From Cephalopachus bancanus (lineage: Eukaryota; Chordata; Mammalia; Primates; Tarsiidae), in contig JAPVLO010000138.1 in NCBI GenBank assembly GCA_027257055.1, positions 3,038,001-3,102,000 of the forward strand: 64,000 nucleotides of DNA. Direction: 5' to 3'. A program made the position numbers and the translations under genes. Shown piece after piece: positions 9,690 to 22,262 of this stretch. The notes under the pieces were generated by a model that saw only the letters and a program-made list of their open reading frames with translations, was not told the DNA's origin and did no database searches. The number at the start of each line of letters is the position of its first letter. Position 1 is the stretch's first letter.

Positions 9690-10462
9690 GGATGCCAATG
9701 CAATTCTGGGCTGAGCTTCATTGTCCGCAGAAGACGGACACTATTTCCGCTTGGAGCCGAAGACAGGCTTGGGCGCGTGACCCTTCGCGCCCAGACGCGC
9801 GGGTTCCCCGAGCAGCAAGCGATCCCGCGGGCGGCCACACGGTGGCGCTGTGGCCACACAGCTGCTCCCGGCCGGGCCGCGGCGGCGCGCCGGTTCCCAC
9901 GCCGCCCGGAGGCCTCGCGCCGCCCGCGCGGACCGCCCCGTCCGTGGCGCGCTCCTCGCCCCCCGGCGCCTCCGCCTCCCGGGCTCGTCCCGCGTCCGGG
10001 GGGCGCACGCCTCGCTTCGTGGGCGGGGGCCGGCGGAAGCTGGGCCTCGGGTGCCCCCCGAGTGTTCCCAGGCCACGTGGCCCTTCTCCCTGCGGGGTCG
10101 TGCCACCCGGGCCCGCTGGGGCGCGGCATCCCAGGCCACGGGTGGGAGCGGGGGACGGAAGGACGCGGGCCGGGCGCCTCGTGGGGGCGGCGCACGGGCC
10201 TCGGGGAGCAGAGCGGCCTTCGGGATGCGATCGCCCACGCGGGGTGGCTGGGCGGGAGGGGGCAGCGAAGACCCCGCGCGAGGGTGGGCAGACCCCCTGG
10301 CGGTGGAAAGCCGGGCTTGGGCGAAGCGTGATCCCAGCCGCGGGAGCAGCGCCGGCGAGGGCCCGAGGAGGGACGGCGACCGAGGCAGTGTCACCAAGGA
10401 ACAGAATTCAGCTTTGGGGGGGCTGGGGGAGTCAGCGAGCAGCAGATGCCTGGCCCGGTTAG
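9557..10462 (+). other. 301-codon open frame across the CpG island, coding status unproven
   Basis: The frame starts in ordinary DNA and runs through the CpG island. Its translation is dominated by Gly, Ala, Pro and Arg, as any frame in such DNA would be. I see no domain, signal peptide or catalytic motif. Equally long frames lie in the other plus frames and on the minus strand, which argues for chance openness. A first exon of an unrecognised gene is possible. Confidence 0.1.
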
Positions 10463-10500
10463 CAGGGACGGAACATTCGGGCCCCAGAGACAGAGGACCG
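9690..10500. promoter_or_regulatory. CpG island, possible promoter
   Basis: About 800 bp of very GC-rich DNA with dense CpG, by far the strongest CpG cluster in the window and not an Alu (for example GGCCGCGGCGGCGCGCCGG near 9890). Long overlapping frames exist on both strands (up to 301 codons on plus, 9557-10462; 218 codons on minus, 9741-10397). GC-rich DNA has few stops and none of the translations shows a known domain, so I do not call a gene. CpG islands usually mark promoters or first exons; direction unknown. A T/C-rich stretch ending in CAG at about 10645 could be a splice acceptor. Confidence 0.7.
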
Positions 10501-10700
10501 GGCTGATGGTGGCCCTTATTCTGAATCCCGAGCGTTTAGGAGAAGGAGACGTAGACGAGTGATGTTTTACCCCTGCGATAGAATATGCAAAGGCTAACCT
10601 CAAGTTTTATTTATTTTTTCTTTGTTTTATCTTCCTTTTGCCAGGAAAAACCTTGGACATGGATGCTTGACATTTGAAGTATAGAGCTTTTTGATTAAAA

Positions 10701-10702
<2 letters not shown>

Positions 10703-10738
<36 letters not shown>
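10703..10738 (+). repeat. (CA)n microsatellite
   Basis: About 18 uninterrupted CA units between single-copy flanks. Confidence 0.95.
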
Positions 10739-10739
<1 letters not shown>

Positions 10740-10767
10740 TTCAAAATATGTTTGATAATCTATTCTT

Positions 10768-11049
10768 TTTTTTTTTTTGAGTTGGAGTCTCACTGTCGCA
10801 CAGACTGGAGTGCAGCGGCCGCTCCCGGCCACCGCAGCCTCGACCTGCTGGGCTCCGGCGATCCTTCCGCCTCAGCCTTCCGAATAGCTGGAACTACAGG
10901 TGTGTGCTACCACGCCCGGCTCATCTTTTGATTTATTGTAGAGATGAGGTCTCGCTGCCCAGGCGGGTCTCGAACCTGCGGGCTCAGGCAATCCACTCAC
11001 CTCAGCCTCCCAAAGCGCGGGATTACAGGCTGAGCCACCGAGCATGGCC
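10768..11049 (-). mobile_element. Alu, young lineage-specific subfamily
   Basis: Minus-strand Alu with the shortened left arm of the young subfamily (TCTCGCTGCCCAGGCGG) and the hairpin text GCGGCCGCTCCCGGCCACCGC. It is flanked by GATAATCTATTCTT at 10754 and GATTATCTATTCTT at 11050, a 14-bp target duplication with one difference. Confidence 0.94.
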
Positions 11050-11063
11050 GATTATCTATTCTT

Positions 11064-11790
11064 ATATCGCAACATCACTTTCTGTTCAACACTGGGTTTG
11101 TGTTATCTGATTATTGAAAGGAATTTAACCTCTATTTGAAAAAATAAATCATTAAACAGTTACATTGTATGTTACCGATGTTTATTATATTTATTATTCA
11201 GGGGGAAAAGTCAACCCCCCCCCAAAATCCTCAAAACATTGTGATCAACGCATATTGGAAATTAGTTAATTTAAGCAGAGCTCAATGTCTTTTGGCTCAG
11301 ACAGGAAGCCTGGGCCCCTGCCTGTCAGGTCAATGTGCTGGGTCGCCCTGGGCAGACTGTTTGCCATCCTGATGTACACTCAGCATTCCAGCACATTCCC
11401 TGCCACACGGTGTGCCTTGCAGGGTGACTGCTATGTGCTGAAGGGACCGAGGCAGTGTCAGCATTGGCCACGTGTTTTTTAAGGAGTTGCCACCCGCATT
11501 CCACATAAGGGGAAGGAAAAAGATTGAGGCGGAGTGGACATTATTTACAGCGATGAGATGAAGGCAGGCTCTCCACAACGGACTCGATCAGGATAGAACC
11601 CTTAGTGCCTTTACAGAAATAGACGCATGAGGGATTTGCTTTAAAATAAGCAGGTTTGGGGGGATTCATTTGCTTCATGTTTAAAAAAATGACCTTCGAA
11701 CGAAACTGCATGGGAGATGAGGGTGTCTGCGAATGCTTCCTGTCCTGGTCCGGTCAGTGTTGCTGGAAAGGAAACTCAGGACTGGGCCAT
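11064..11790. other. non-coding DNA, nothing recognised
   Basis: Single-copy-like; short overlapping frames on both strands without family signature. Confidence 0.4.
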
Positions 11791-11799
11791 TTACATGCA

Positions 11800-12592
11800 A
11801 AGTGGCTTGCGTGGCTCACGGTTCTGCAGGCCTTCCAGGAGGCATGATAGCAGCGCCCGCATCTGGTGAGGGGCTCAGGAAAGCTCCTCAGGGCGGAAGA
11901 GGGGGGCACTGCAGAGATCACTTGGTGGGAGAGAAAGCAAGAGACAGCAGGAGATGCCAGGCTCTTTTTGGCCACCAGCTCTACTGGGAACAAATAGGGT
12001 GAGAACTCCTTCATGCCTACCGCCTGACATCAGGAAAGACACTACTTATCTGTAATGGAAATTTCACTGGGTTTTCAGATGAAACAGGAAGGAAAAAAAA
12101 AGCTGAACAAAGCCTCACTGTCCTGTGAAACAACATCAAGCAGCCTGACATATATGTTATTGGAGTCTCAGGTAAAGTAAAGGGAAGAGAGAGGATGTGG
12201 ATTTGAAATAATATTTAAAGAAATAATAGCAGAAGTTTCCTTAAATTTGTTGACGACAGTAAACCCAGAGACTTAAAAAGCTTAGCAAACACAAATCCCA
12301 AGTAAAACTTGTGCAAAAATTGAAATAAATGATACAGAGTCTTTTTTTTTTTTTTTGAGTCAGAGTCTCACGCTGTTGCCCAGGCTAGAGAACAATGACA
12401 CAATCACGGCAGCCTTGACCTGCTGGTCTCAGACGATTCTTCCACCTCAGCCTTCCAAGTAGCTGGAACTACAGGCATGCACCACCACTGGCTAATTTTT
12501 TGATTATTGTAGAGATGAGGTCAAGGGACGCACCCCCATGACCCACACACCTGCCACTAGGCCCCACCTGCAACACTGGGCATTACATTTCT
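11800..12592 (-). mobile_element. MST-type MaLR LTR, split by a templated insert
   Basis: GTGGCTCACGGTTCTGCAGG through GTGAGAACTCC (about 11806-12044), and CCCCATGACCCACACACCTG through CATTACATTTC (12526-12592), are consecutive parts of an MST/THE1-family LTR in antisense orientation. Only about ten LTR bases are missing between them. The intervening 478 bp (12045-12522) is not LTR: it is an inverted copy of 13138-13617. The rest of the LTR is absent beyond an Alu at 12602. Confidence 0.75.
12045..12522 (+). repeat. left arm of a 480-bp inverted duplication (L1M + Alu part)
   Basis: This arm holds an L1M ORF1-like fragment in sense orientation (12045-12335) followed by a truncated minus-strand Alu (12341-12522). 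Its complement is found at 13138-13617, including a 78-bp perfect stretch (12125-12202 against 13464-13541). The Alu parts share unusual changes (CAATG at the usual AGTGG, GGCAGCC lacking four bases, GGTCTCAGAC), so both arms derive from one sequence. No A-tail or target duplication bounds this copy. Confidence 0.88.
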
Positions 12593-12601
12593 TTTCTTTT
12601 C

Positions 12602-12899
12602 TTTTTTCTTTTTTTTTTTGAGTCAAAGTGTCACTCTGTCTCCCAGGCTAGAGTGCAGTGGCACACTCATGGCCCCTGCAGCCTGGATCTGCTGGGCTCA
12701 GGTGATCCTTCTGCCTCAGCCTTTCAAGTAGCTGGAACTACAGGCACACGGCACCCTACCTGGCTAATTTCTTGATTTATTAGAGAGACGCGGCCTGGCC
12801 AAGTTGCCCAGTCTGGTCTCGAACCCCTGGGCTCAGGCAATCCTCTCACCTCTGCCTCCCAAAGTACTGGGGTTACAGGCATGAGCCACTGCTCCTAGC
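12602..12899 (-). mobile_element. Alu
   Basis: Full-length minus-strand Alu with a mixed T/C tail. It differs from the two Alus of the inverted duplication (GGGCTCAGGTGATCC, not GGTCTCAGAC). It ends CTCCTAGCT against L1M text. Confidence 0.9.
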
Positions 12900-13028
12900 T
12901 AGGAGAAAGACTTCAGCGCAGCCAGAGGTGGGGAAAGACATGATTTTAGAGGCAACCATAAGAATGACTGCAGACTTCTCATTGTTGGAAATGATAGAAT
13001 GAACCCTCAAGCTTCATGGTGAAATGTA
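12900..13028 (+). mobile_element. L1M ORF1 fragment, inverted relative to its other half
   Basis: AGGAGAAAGACTTCAGCG, GCAGCCAGAGG and AAGAATGACTGCAGACTTCTC read as sense L1M ORF1. It would follow directly the L1M text on the minus strand at 13325-13617, so it now lies in the wrong orientation. Its first bases AGGAGAAAGACTT match the complement of AAGACTTTCTCCTT at 13324, which looks like the two halves of one target duplication. Confidence 0.7.
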
Positions 13029-13030
13029 AC

Positions 13031-13323
13031 CCAGCCGGGCATGGTGGCTCACGCTTGTAATCCCAGCACTTTGGGAGGTGGAGGCGAGAGGATTGCCTGA
13101 GCCCATGGATTCAAGACCAGCCTAGGCAACATGGCAAGACCTCCTCTCTACAATGAATCAAAAAATTAGCCAGGTGTAGTGCTGTGTGCCTGTAGTTCCA
13201 GCTACTTGGAAGGCTGAGGTGGAAGATTTGTCTGAGACCAGCAGGTCAAGGCTGCCATGAGTGTGCCATTGGACTCCAGCCTGGACAGCAGAGTGAGACT
13301 CTGACTCCAAAAAAAAAAAAAAA
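13031..13323 (+). mobile_element. Alu, part of the right arm
   Basis: Full plus-strand Alu from AGCCGGGCATGGTGGCTCACG to an A-run at 13307-13324. From 13138 on it pairs with the truncated Alu of the left arm. Confidence 0.92.
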
Positions 13324-13617
13324 AGACTTTCTCCTTATTATTTATTTCAACTTTTTACAAAAGTTTTTGCTTGGGATTTGTTAAGCTTTTTAAGTCTCTG
13401 GGTTTATCATTTTTGTCAAAGTTGGGAAAATTTCTGCTATTATTTCTTTAAATATTATTCCATATCCACATCCTCTCTCTTCCCTTTACTTTACCTGAGA
13501 CTCCAATAACATATATGTCAGGCTGCTTGATGTTGTTTCACGTGACAGTGAGGCTTTGTTCTTTTTTTTTCCCCCTGTTTAATCTGAAAACCTAGTGAAA
13601 TTTTCATTACGGTTAAG
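13138..13617 (-). repeat. right arm of a 480-bp inverted duplication
   Basis: Complement of 12045-12522. The L1M text continues past its outer end, whereas the left copy is flanked by LTR on both sides, so this arm is the likely donor. Confidence 0.88.
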
Positions 13618-14060
13618 GTATTTTTTTTTTTACTTCCATAAGTCTCATTTGATTATTTTTTATATCTTCCATTTTTTCCTTATTATAGCTATGTTTTCTT
13701 TTAAATTTTGAGCATATTTACAGTGTTTCTTATGGCCACTTTGAAGTTTTGTCCTGTAATCTAATCATCTATGTCATTCCTTGGTTTGCTTAAAGTGATT
13801 AACTTTTTTTCTGGGCTGAGGTTTATATTATCTGCTTATTGGCATGTCTAATAATTTTTTTACTGGATGCTAGACATTGTAAATTTCTCATTGTTGAGCA
13901 CTGGACTTGGCTACATTCCCTAAATAAGCTCTGTACTTTGTTCTGGCAGACAATTACGTTACTTACACACTAAGTGGTCCTTTTAAGTCTTGTTTTTAAG
14001 CCACATTTTGACAAATACATGTAACCATTTAATGGGACTAGTTTATCCTCAATTTAAAGA
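13324..14060 (-). mobile_element. old L1M fragment (5' region/ORF1)
   Basis: Antisense wording typical of old L1M/HAL1 elements: GACTCCAATAACATATATGTC, TTTTGAGCATATTTACAG, GGCATGTCTAATAATTTTTT and GGATGCTAGACATTGTAAAT. No usable frame remains. Confidence 0.6.
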
Positions 14061-14109
14061 ACAGTCTTCTGTGGACCCTACTGAATACCAGGGTATTATT
14101 CTGCCTGAG

Positions 14110-14282
14110 CTCCCATAAAAATTATGATGGAATAGACTGCGTAAACAACTAGATTTATTTTCTTCTAGTTCTGGAGTCTGGAAGTACAAGATCAGGTGCT
14201 GGCAGGGTTGGTTTCTGATGTGGCCTCTCCCTGTGTCCTCACATGGCCTTTTTTCTGTGCATTGAGACAGAGAGAAGGACAC

Positions 14283-14323
<41 letters not shown>

Positions 14324-14439
14324 GAAAGACAGAGAAAGACAGGGAGAGACGAGAGAGAGAGAGAGAGAGAGAGCAAGAGAAGAATGAAAGACACACACAC
14401 ACACACACACACACACACAAGAGAAAGAGAAAGACAGGG

Positions 14440-14481
<42 letters not shown>

Positions 14482-14594
14482 AAGAGAAGAATGAAAGACA
14501 CACACATACACAAAAGGTAGAGAGAGAGAGAGAGAGAAAGAGACAGACACATGCATACACACACTGGGGTGGGGGGAGACAGAGAAAGAAAGAG

Positions 14595-14627
<33 letters not shown>

Positions 14628-14995
14628 GAGAAAGATAGAGAGATATACCAGAGTCAGATACAGAAAGACAGAAAAAAATCAACACACACACACACACACA
14701 CACAGAGAAAGAGAAAGAGAGAGGGAGAGAGACAGAGCCAGAGACAGAGAAAGACAGAGACCAGAGACAGAGACAGAAGGAGAGAGAGAAACAAAGACCA
14801 GAGACAGAGATAGAGAGAAAGACAGAGAAAGTGACACACACACACATACATACACACACACAGAGAAAGAGGGAGAGACAGAAAGAGAGGCAGAGAGACA
14901 CACAGAGAGAAAAAAATAAAAAGAAAGAGACAGACATGGAGAGAGACAGAGAGAGTGAGAGAGACAGAGAAAGGCAGACACACAGAGAGACACAC

Positions 14996-15036
<41 letters not shown>

Positions 15037-15069
15037 AAGAAAGGACACGCACACAGAGACAGAAAGAAA

Positions 15070-15110
<41 letters not shown>

Positions 15111-15230
15111 TACATGCAGAGAGACTCTATGGTGTCTCCTCTTTTTTCGGAGGAAGCCAGTCCTGTTGTATTACGGAACATCACAGATGAAAACAGGACA
15201 CTTTTTACCTAAAATCTTTCAGAGGCCCAG
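14110..15230 (-). mobile_element. MLT1 LTR expanded by an internal microsatellite
   Basis: Antisense MLT1 text flanks the microsatellite: TTCTAGTTCTGGAGTCTGGA and GGTTGGTTTCTGATGTGGCC through CCCTGTGTCCTCACATGGCC on the left (14160-14270), and ATGGTGTCTCCTC with GAGGAAGCCAGTCCTGTTG on the right (15128-15175). The (GA/CA) expansion lies where many MLT1-like copies carry a short GA tract. Confidence 0.65.
14278..15120 (+). repeat. compound (CA)n/(GA)n microsatellite, about 840 bp
   Basis: Alternating blocks of CA and GA with short linkers. A longer unit made of GAGAAAGACAGGGAGAGACG, a GA run, CAAGAGAAGAATGAAAGACA and a CA run recurs at about 14327-14410 and 14420-14500, so the tract has also grown by larger tandem steps. 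All frames here, on both strands, are open only because the repeats lack stops. Confidence 0.97.
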
Positions 15231-15434
15231 AGTATTTATGAGCCGAGGGCCCTTTTTTCCTTCTTTTTTAGTGTGGCCTTCAGTTCCCTTCAGGGTCCCT
15301 CCCTGCCCTGTTGTCCAGTCTCTGTAATCAGTCTCTTTTCCAAACTCATCTAGTTGCTGTCCTATTAATGCTACAGGACTATTGCGAGAAAACAAATAGT
15401 AAAATAAGGTGAAGTTCTCTACAAATGCGAGTAT

Positions 15435-15575
15435 TATATTCCTCTGTTATTTAAGGCTTAGCTTAAAAGCTTCTTCCACTGTGAAGCTTTCTCAGATATG
15501 TCACCTATAATGTCTCTCTGAACATCACAGTACCGTCTCTTTCACGGTATTTAATTGCATGAAAGATCTCTTCCA
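15435..15575 (+). mobile_element. L2 fragment
   Basis: AAGCTTCTTCCACTGTGAAGC and TTTCTCAGATATGTCACC fit the familiar L2 3' text on caught-up exon-like protein end (AGGAAGCCTTCCCTGA type). Short and diverged. Confidence 0.4.
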
Positions 15576-15576
15576 A

Positions 15577-15765
15577 AGAGTTGGCAAACTACGGTCCACA
15601 GACCAAATCCCGCTAACTGCACATTTTTGTAAATAAAGTTTTATTGGAACACAACTCTGCTCCTTTGTTGACTTACTGTCTGTGCCTACTCTTGAACATC
15701 AACAGCAGAGACCACATGGTCTGTAAAGTCCAAAATCTCGACCATATCACTCTTTATGGAGAAAG
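15577..15765. mobile_element. hAT-type DNA transposon fossil
   Basis: TTGGCAAACTACGGTCCACAG, TGTAAATAAAGTTTTATTGG and ACCACATGGTCTGTAAAG are hallmarks of a mammal-wide non-autonomous hAT family whose consensus starts CAGGGGTCGGCAAAC. I do not recall its name with certainty. Internal promoter or coding sequence absent. Confidence 0.7.
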
Positions 15766-15874
15766 TTCACCAGCCCTTGAATCAGGTAAAAGTGTTTTTA
15801 GTGACGAGTATAGACAATTATGCACATCATGTTTGTAATATTGATTGCATCTTTGAATTCGTCATCCTATAATG

Positions 15875-16093
15875 CATGGTTTTGCAACGTCGGTACTATT
15901 GACATTTATGGTTGAAGGATTCTTTGTTGTGGGGGCACTGCAGGGTGTCTAGTAGAATCCCTCGCCTTTTTCCTGCCAGATGTCAATGGTAGAACTCTTC
16001 TTCCGGATGTGAAAAACAAATATATGTCCAGATATTGCCAATTATCCTCTGGGGGGGAAGGTAAAATCACCCCCAGTTGAGAAACACTGCTAT
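15875..16093 (-). mobile_element. MER20 (hAT-Charlie)
   Basis: Nearly full-length: GTCGGTACTATTGACATTTA, TTCTTTGTTGTGGGGGCAC, CTGCCAGATGTCAATGGTAG and the terminal CACCCCCAGTTGAGAAACACTG all match the MER20 layout. Confidence 0.8.
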
Positions 16094-16296
16094 AATGTAT
16101 CACTGAATTGACCAAATGTGAAAATAGTGAGGTTTTTCGTTGAACATATGAACCTCACTGATCTTGTGAAAATTCTAGAGTAATGTCAGGCAACCTCCTT
16201 TTCTGCAAGCAAGAATCACACAGAGGACGGTACGAGGAGTGCATTTGAAGTTAGAAATGTGTTCGCTGATACGAATGCACATCAGATGTCAAGAAT

Positions 16297-16483
16297 CATT
16301 GTTTTAGAGCTTGAGTGTGCGTCAGAATCGGCTTGAAGGCTGTGTTAAAACACAGGTTGCCAAGGCCCGCTCCTTAAGACTTTGATTTCTCAGGTCTGGC
16401 CAGGGCCTGAGAATGTGCATTTCTAAAACTTCCCAGGGGGTATGGGTGCAGTTAACCCTAGAAGGATACCTTGAGAACCACTG
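16297..16483 (-). mobile_element. MER5A (hAT-Charlie)
   Basis: GTGTGCGTCAGAATCGGCTTG, TTAAAACACAGGTTGCC, GAGAATGTGCATTTCTAAAA and the end TTGAGAACCACTG match MER5A over most of its length. Confidence 0.85.
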
Positions 16484-18410
16484 TTCTGTAGCACTCAACG
16501 CTGGCGATAGTCATCTTACAAACAAAAGATTGCGTTAATAATGTGTCAAATTTGAGATAACTGTGTGGTGTAATCAAAGAAGTGTGGGTACCAGAATTAA
16601 GATGAAAACAAAACGAAACACCTTAGTTCAGATCTTGTTCATCCCTTGCTGGAAAGTCATGGGTACCTCTGATCTCAGGTTCATTACCAGTAGAAAGAGA
16701 ATTGTCACATGTGGTGAGCAATCTTGCATAAATGACATTTTAATTAATTAACATTCAATCATGGGCATCACTCTCACTCCATCTTTCTCCTCATCCATAG
16801 GCCACTGAGAAAAAACTAGACTGGCTGTCGTGTAAGGACTCCTTTTTGACTAAAAGGGCTCTAGACAAGTAAGGCAAAAGTCACCGGAAGACCCTTCATC
16901 AGGAGAAATGAAGCGTAATCATCACTGATCCGGTCAGTTCTGGAATGGTCTCTAAGGAGTAAAGTGAACTCTGAAATCTGGTCAGATAGAGTCTATCCTG
17001 GATCTCTCTAACCCCTCCTTGGAACACACACATTCTGGATCTACTTTTGAATTAACCAGAACTTGTGTGATCCTAATGATTTGAGGCAGAATTATGAATC
17101 GATCCACTGTAATGATTTCACAGTAAACTGAAAACATTTATATCTACCTTATTGGGCCTTCTGGTTTACTTTTTGGTTGTTTATGAGAAACGAACGTGAC
17201 TTCACTTGAGAGTTTACTTGAAAGCTTTTGCCAGGAAGTCACATCAGTCATTAGGAGGTTGCTTCTTGAGACGGATGAGTCACACAATATTCTTGACTAC
17301 ATTTTCCTGCTGGAAGGATGTGTAGTGTATGTTACCACTTCTGTCATTAAGGGCATGGCTATTGCTTAGCATGACATTTTGTGGGATCCTCGTTGTGTGG
17401 TATTTATAGGCATCTAGCTGGATGAATAACATCTGATGAGTTCAAAGCACACAACATTAATGGTAGTATGGACATCTTTCTGAATAAACTACAAAAACAA
17501 ACCCAAATTCTGAGCTAATGCTTCCATCTGTCCTTTGGTATTCATTTGTAGAATACCACACAGTGGTGGTGTCACCAATGTGATGTCTCTGGAGCATCAT
17601 GTAACCTTGGGAGCAGAAATATCTGAAGAACCAAAGGAGAATAAGGGCTATAATTAAAAATAAGCCCCAAGAAATAGTTTCCATGTGGTTGTGAGAAGCC
17701 CTTGAGCACAGCTGGAAAATTTCAGGCTGAAATATGTCGGAACAATAGTTTACAGAGGAAAGTAGCTGGGTTTGTGGTTACACTTGGAAGTGAAATTTCT
17801 TTGCTTGGTCATAATAGCAAACTAGCTATAAAGTTTAGAAGAACATTCCCTAAGGAAGATTTTTTTACTCCCTGAATTACAAAGAGCAACGCAATAGATG
17901 ATTTCTTAAATGAGAATATGGGTTTGTACTCACATTAGGGACACAGTTATTAGGAGTAGTTGTATTATATACAGTTGAAAGTAAGTTTCAAGGTGTAAAG
18001 AAAATCATAGACTTAATAATAAAGGCTGAGGAATCTATGCAGGAGCAAAGATTAGGTTTCAGTATAAAGTTGTAAAATAAGGTTGTACTTGAAATCTGGT
18101 GGTATAAATCTTTCCTTTTAGTATTTGAGTAAACGTCTTAATATATCCAAAATCAACTCTCCATTTCCTTCTACATTTGACTTCTCTTTCGGTATCTTGT
18201 GTTGTTGTCACTGTCTTCTTCCTTCAAGGTACCTAATCTTGAAATGTTTGTGTTATTTTTAAATCTCTCCCTCTTTTCACCTCCCATATCAAGTCAGTCG
18301 TTAATTTCTTTTGACTCCACTGCTAATGAATCATTCACATCCATATAATATATTGTTTTTAACACTGTTGGGTGTGTTGAAAATAGTCTTAAATGTCTAA
18401 ACAAACAAAC
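16484..18410. other. single-copy-like DNA, no gene seen
   Basis: About 1.9 kb with no recognised repeat and no convincing exon. Small open frames (for example 75 codons on minus near 17457-17684, with hydrophobic residues at its N-terminus) lack family signatures. Confidence 0.4.
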
Positions 18411-18414
18411 AAAA

Positions 18415-18562
18415 AAGATTTGGGATGGATATCTCAAGTGCCCTGATTTGATTATACAAATATGTCAAAGTATCATGTCTCCCTGAAAATATGTACATCT
18501 ATCATATAATCAATAAAAATAATTAAAAATATAAATTAGATCTGTGGGGGAAAAAAAAAAAA
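18415..18562 (+). mobile_element. L1 3' UTR fragment
   Basis: GATGGATATCTCAAGTGCCC, TGATTTGATTATACAAATATG and ATGTACATCTATCATATAATC resemble the 3' end of L1MA/L1PB elements, followed by an A-run at 18549. Confidence 0.6.
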
Positions 18563-19192
18563 GAAATGCCAGGCAAGCAGAGAAGTACTGTGAAGTTGTG
18601 AAGTCTTTAGGGGTGGATAATTACTTGGAAATGGGGGGATGGGTAGCAGGGTGGTTAATTTGTGGTTGATGAAATTTTAAGAACTCAGTGCCTTGAAAAG
18701 TGAGCGTGGATTCCAGGGGTATGGAGAGAAAAGATAAAAACAGATGTGTGGCAGGCATATGTGGGCAATCATGCATCATATTTTGGATAATAGAGGTGTG
18801 TTTTAGAACAAGAATGTTCACTGCTGCTGACATGCAGTGTTATCAGACGATAAAAAGTGTTTCCAAATAGGGGTCTGGGTTGGGAACAAATCTCCCTTTT
18901 AGGAAAATCGTTTCAATCAATGCTTCTTCAATCTTCAGACTTATTATTAGTAAATTGTTTCATCGTTAGAAAAATCACGTTGGAATTTTGTTCAAGGTTT
19001 TTTCCAAACTATGTTAAAATACGTAATTGTTACCAAAAAGGAAGTTTAAAGGACTAGCACAATCGATTGTATTGATGTGTATGCTGGGTCAGTGGCTTGG
19101 ATATCAACGTCATAAATTGAAATACTTTGTTGAACCTTAAGTGACAACAGTAAGGTCAGTGATTCAAGGCGGATGCTAAGATTGCTTCTCAT
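18563..19192. other. non-coding DNA, nothing recognised
   Basis: No repeat or coding signature seen. Confidence 0.4.
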
Positions 19193-19740
19193 TGTGTTAG
19201 TTTTCTGTTACCATATGACAAATTGCCACAAACTCAGCAGCTTAAAGCAAAGGTCAGGTTTTAATCTCACAGAAATGTATATCATAAATCTGGGGTGGTG
19301 TGGCTGGGTTTGCTGCTCAGGGTTTCACGAGGCTGAATGAAAGGTGTGGGCTGGCTGTGTCCTCATCAAGAACAGGACATAGCCCCTTATTTTCTGTTAT
19401 TGGTAGGGCTCAGATCCTTACAATTGTCAAAGAGGTACCCATTTTTGTGGTGGCCATCCATGAGCCACTGTTCTTTTCTCCTGGAGGCCATCTTCATTCT
19501 TCTTAAGTGTTAACCCTCCATTCTCAAAGCAGCCATGGTTTTTCTCATGCCTGGGACCTCTCTGACCGCATGCCACTATCTGGAGAAGCTCTCTGGGGGT
19601 CACGTGATCATTTTAGGCCCATCTGGATAAACTTCCTATCTTTAGGTCAACATAATCACAGGAAAGAGAATATATTCACAGACTCTAGGAGCTGGGGGAG
19701 ACATCTCTGAGGGGCACGGCAGAAACTTTGTCTGCTACAC
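19193..19740 (-). mobile_element. MLT1-group LTR
   Basis: TGTGTTAGTTTTCTGTTACC, AATTGCCACAAACTCAGCAGC, TTTGCTGCTCAGGGTTTCACG and the end CTTTGTCTGCTACA match an antisense MaLR/MLT1-type LTR bounded by TG and CA. It explains the two open plus-strand frames at 19300-19710. Confidence 0.65.
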
Positions 19741-22116
<2,376 letters not shown>

Positions 22117-22171
22117 TCATAGAAATTCTGACAAAATATTTTGTCATAAGGGGACCAACGCATAAGATGTT

Positions 22172-22262
22172 AAATAACTTGCCAAGGTCACAGCTAGTTT
22201 TAGATCCAGAACGTATGCCAGGTAATCTGACTCCAGAGGCAGAAATTCTCACCATTGTAAAA
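22172..22262 (-). mobile_element. MIR fragment
   Basis: TAACTTGCCAAGGTCACAGC and TCTGACTCCAGAGGCAGAAAT are the antisense core of a MIR SINE. Confidence 0.65.

Noticed and set aside
9668..10506. Several frames of 175-301 codons
   Set aside because: All lie in the CpG island and overlap each other on both strands; explained by GC-rich composition. Kept only as a CpG island and one low-confidence frame.
14049..15212. Many long frames on both strands, up to 290 codons
   Set aside because: They read repeated Cys-Val or Ser-Leu (minus) and Thr-His or Arg-Glu (plus) from CA/GA repeats, which lack stop codons.
17457..17684. Short hydrophobic minus-strand frame that could be a small membrane protein
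   Set aside because: 75 codons in AT-rich DNA, one hydrophobic run, no family match by eye and no transcript signal.
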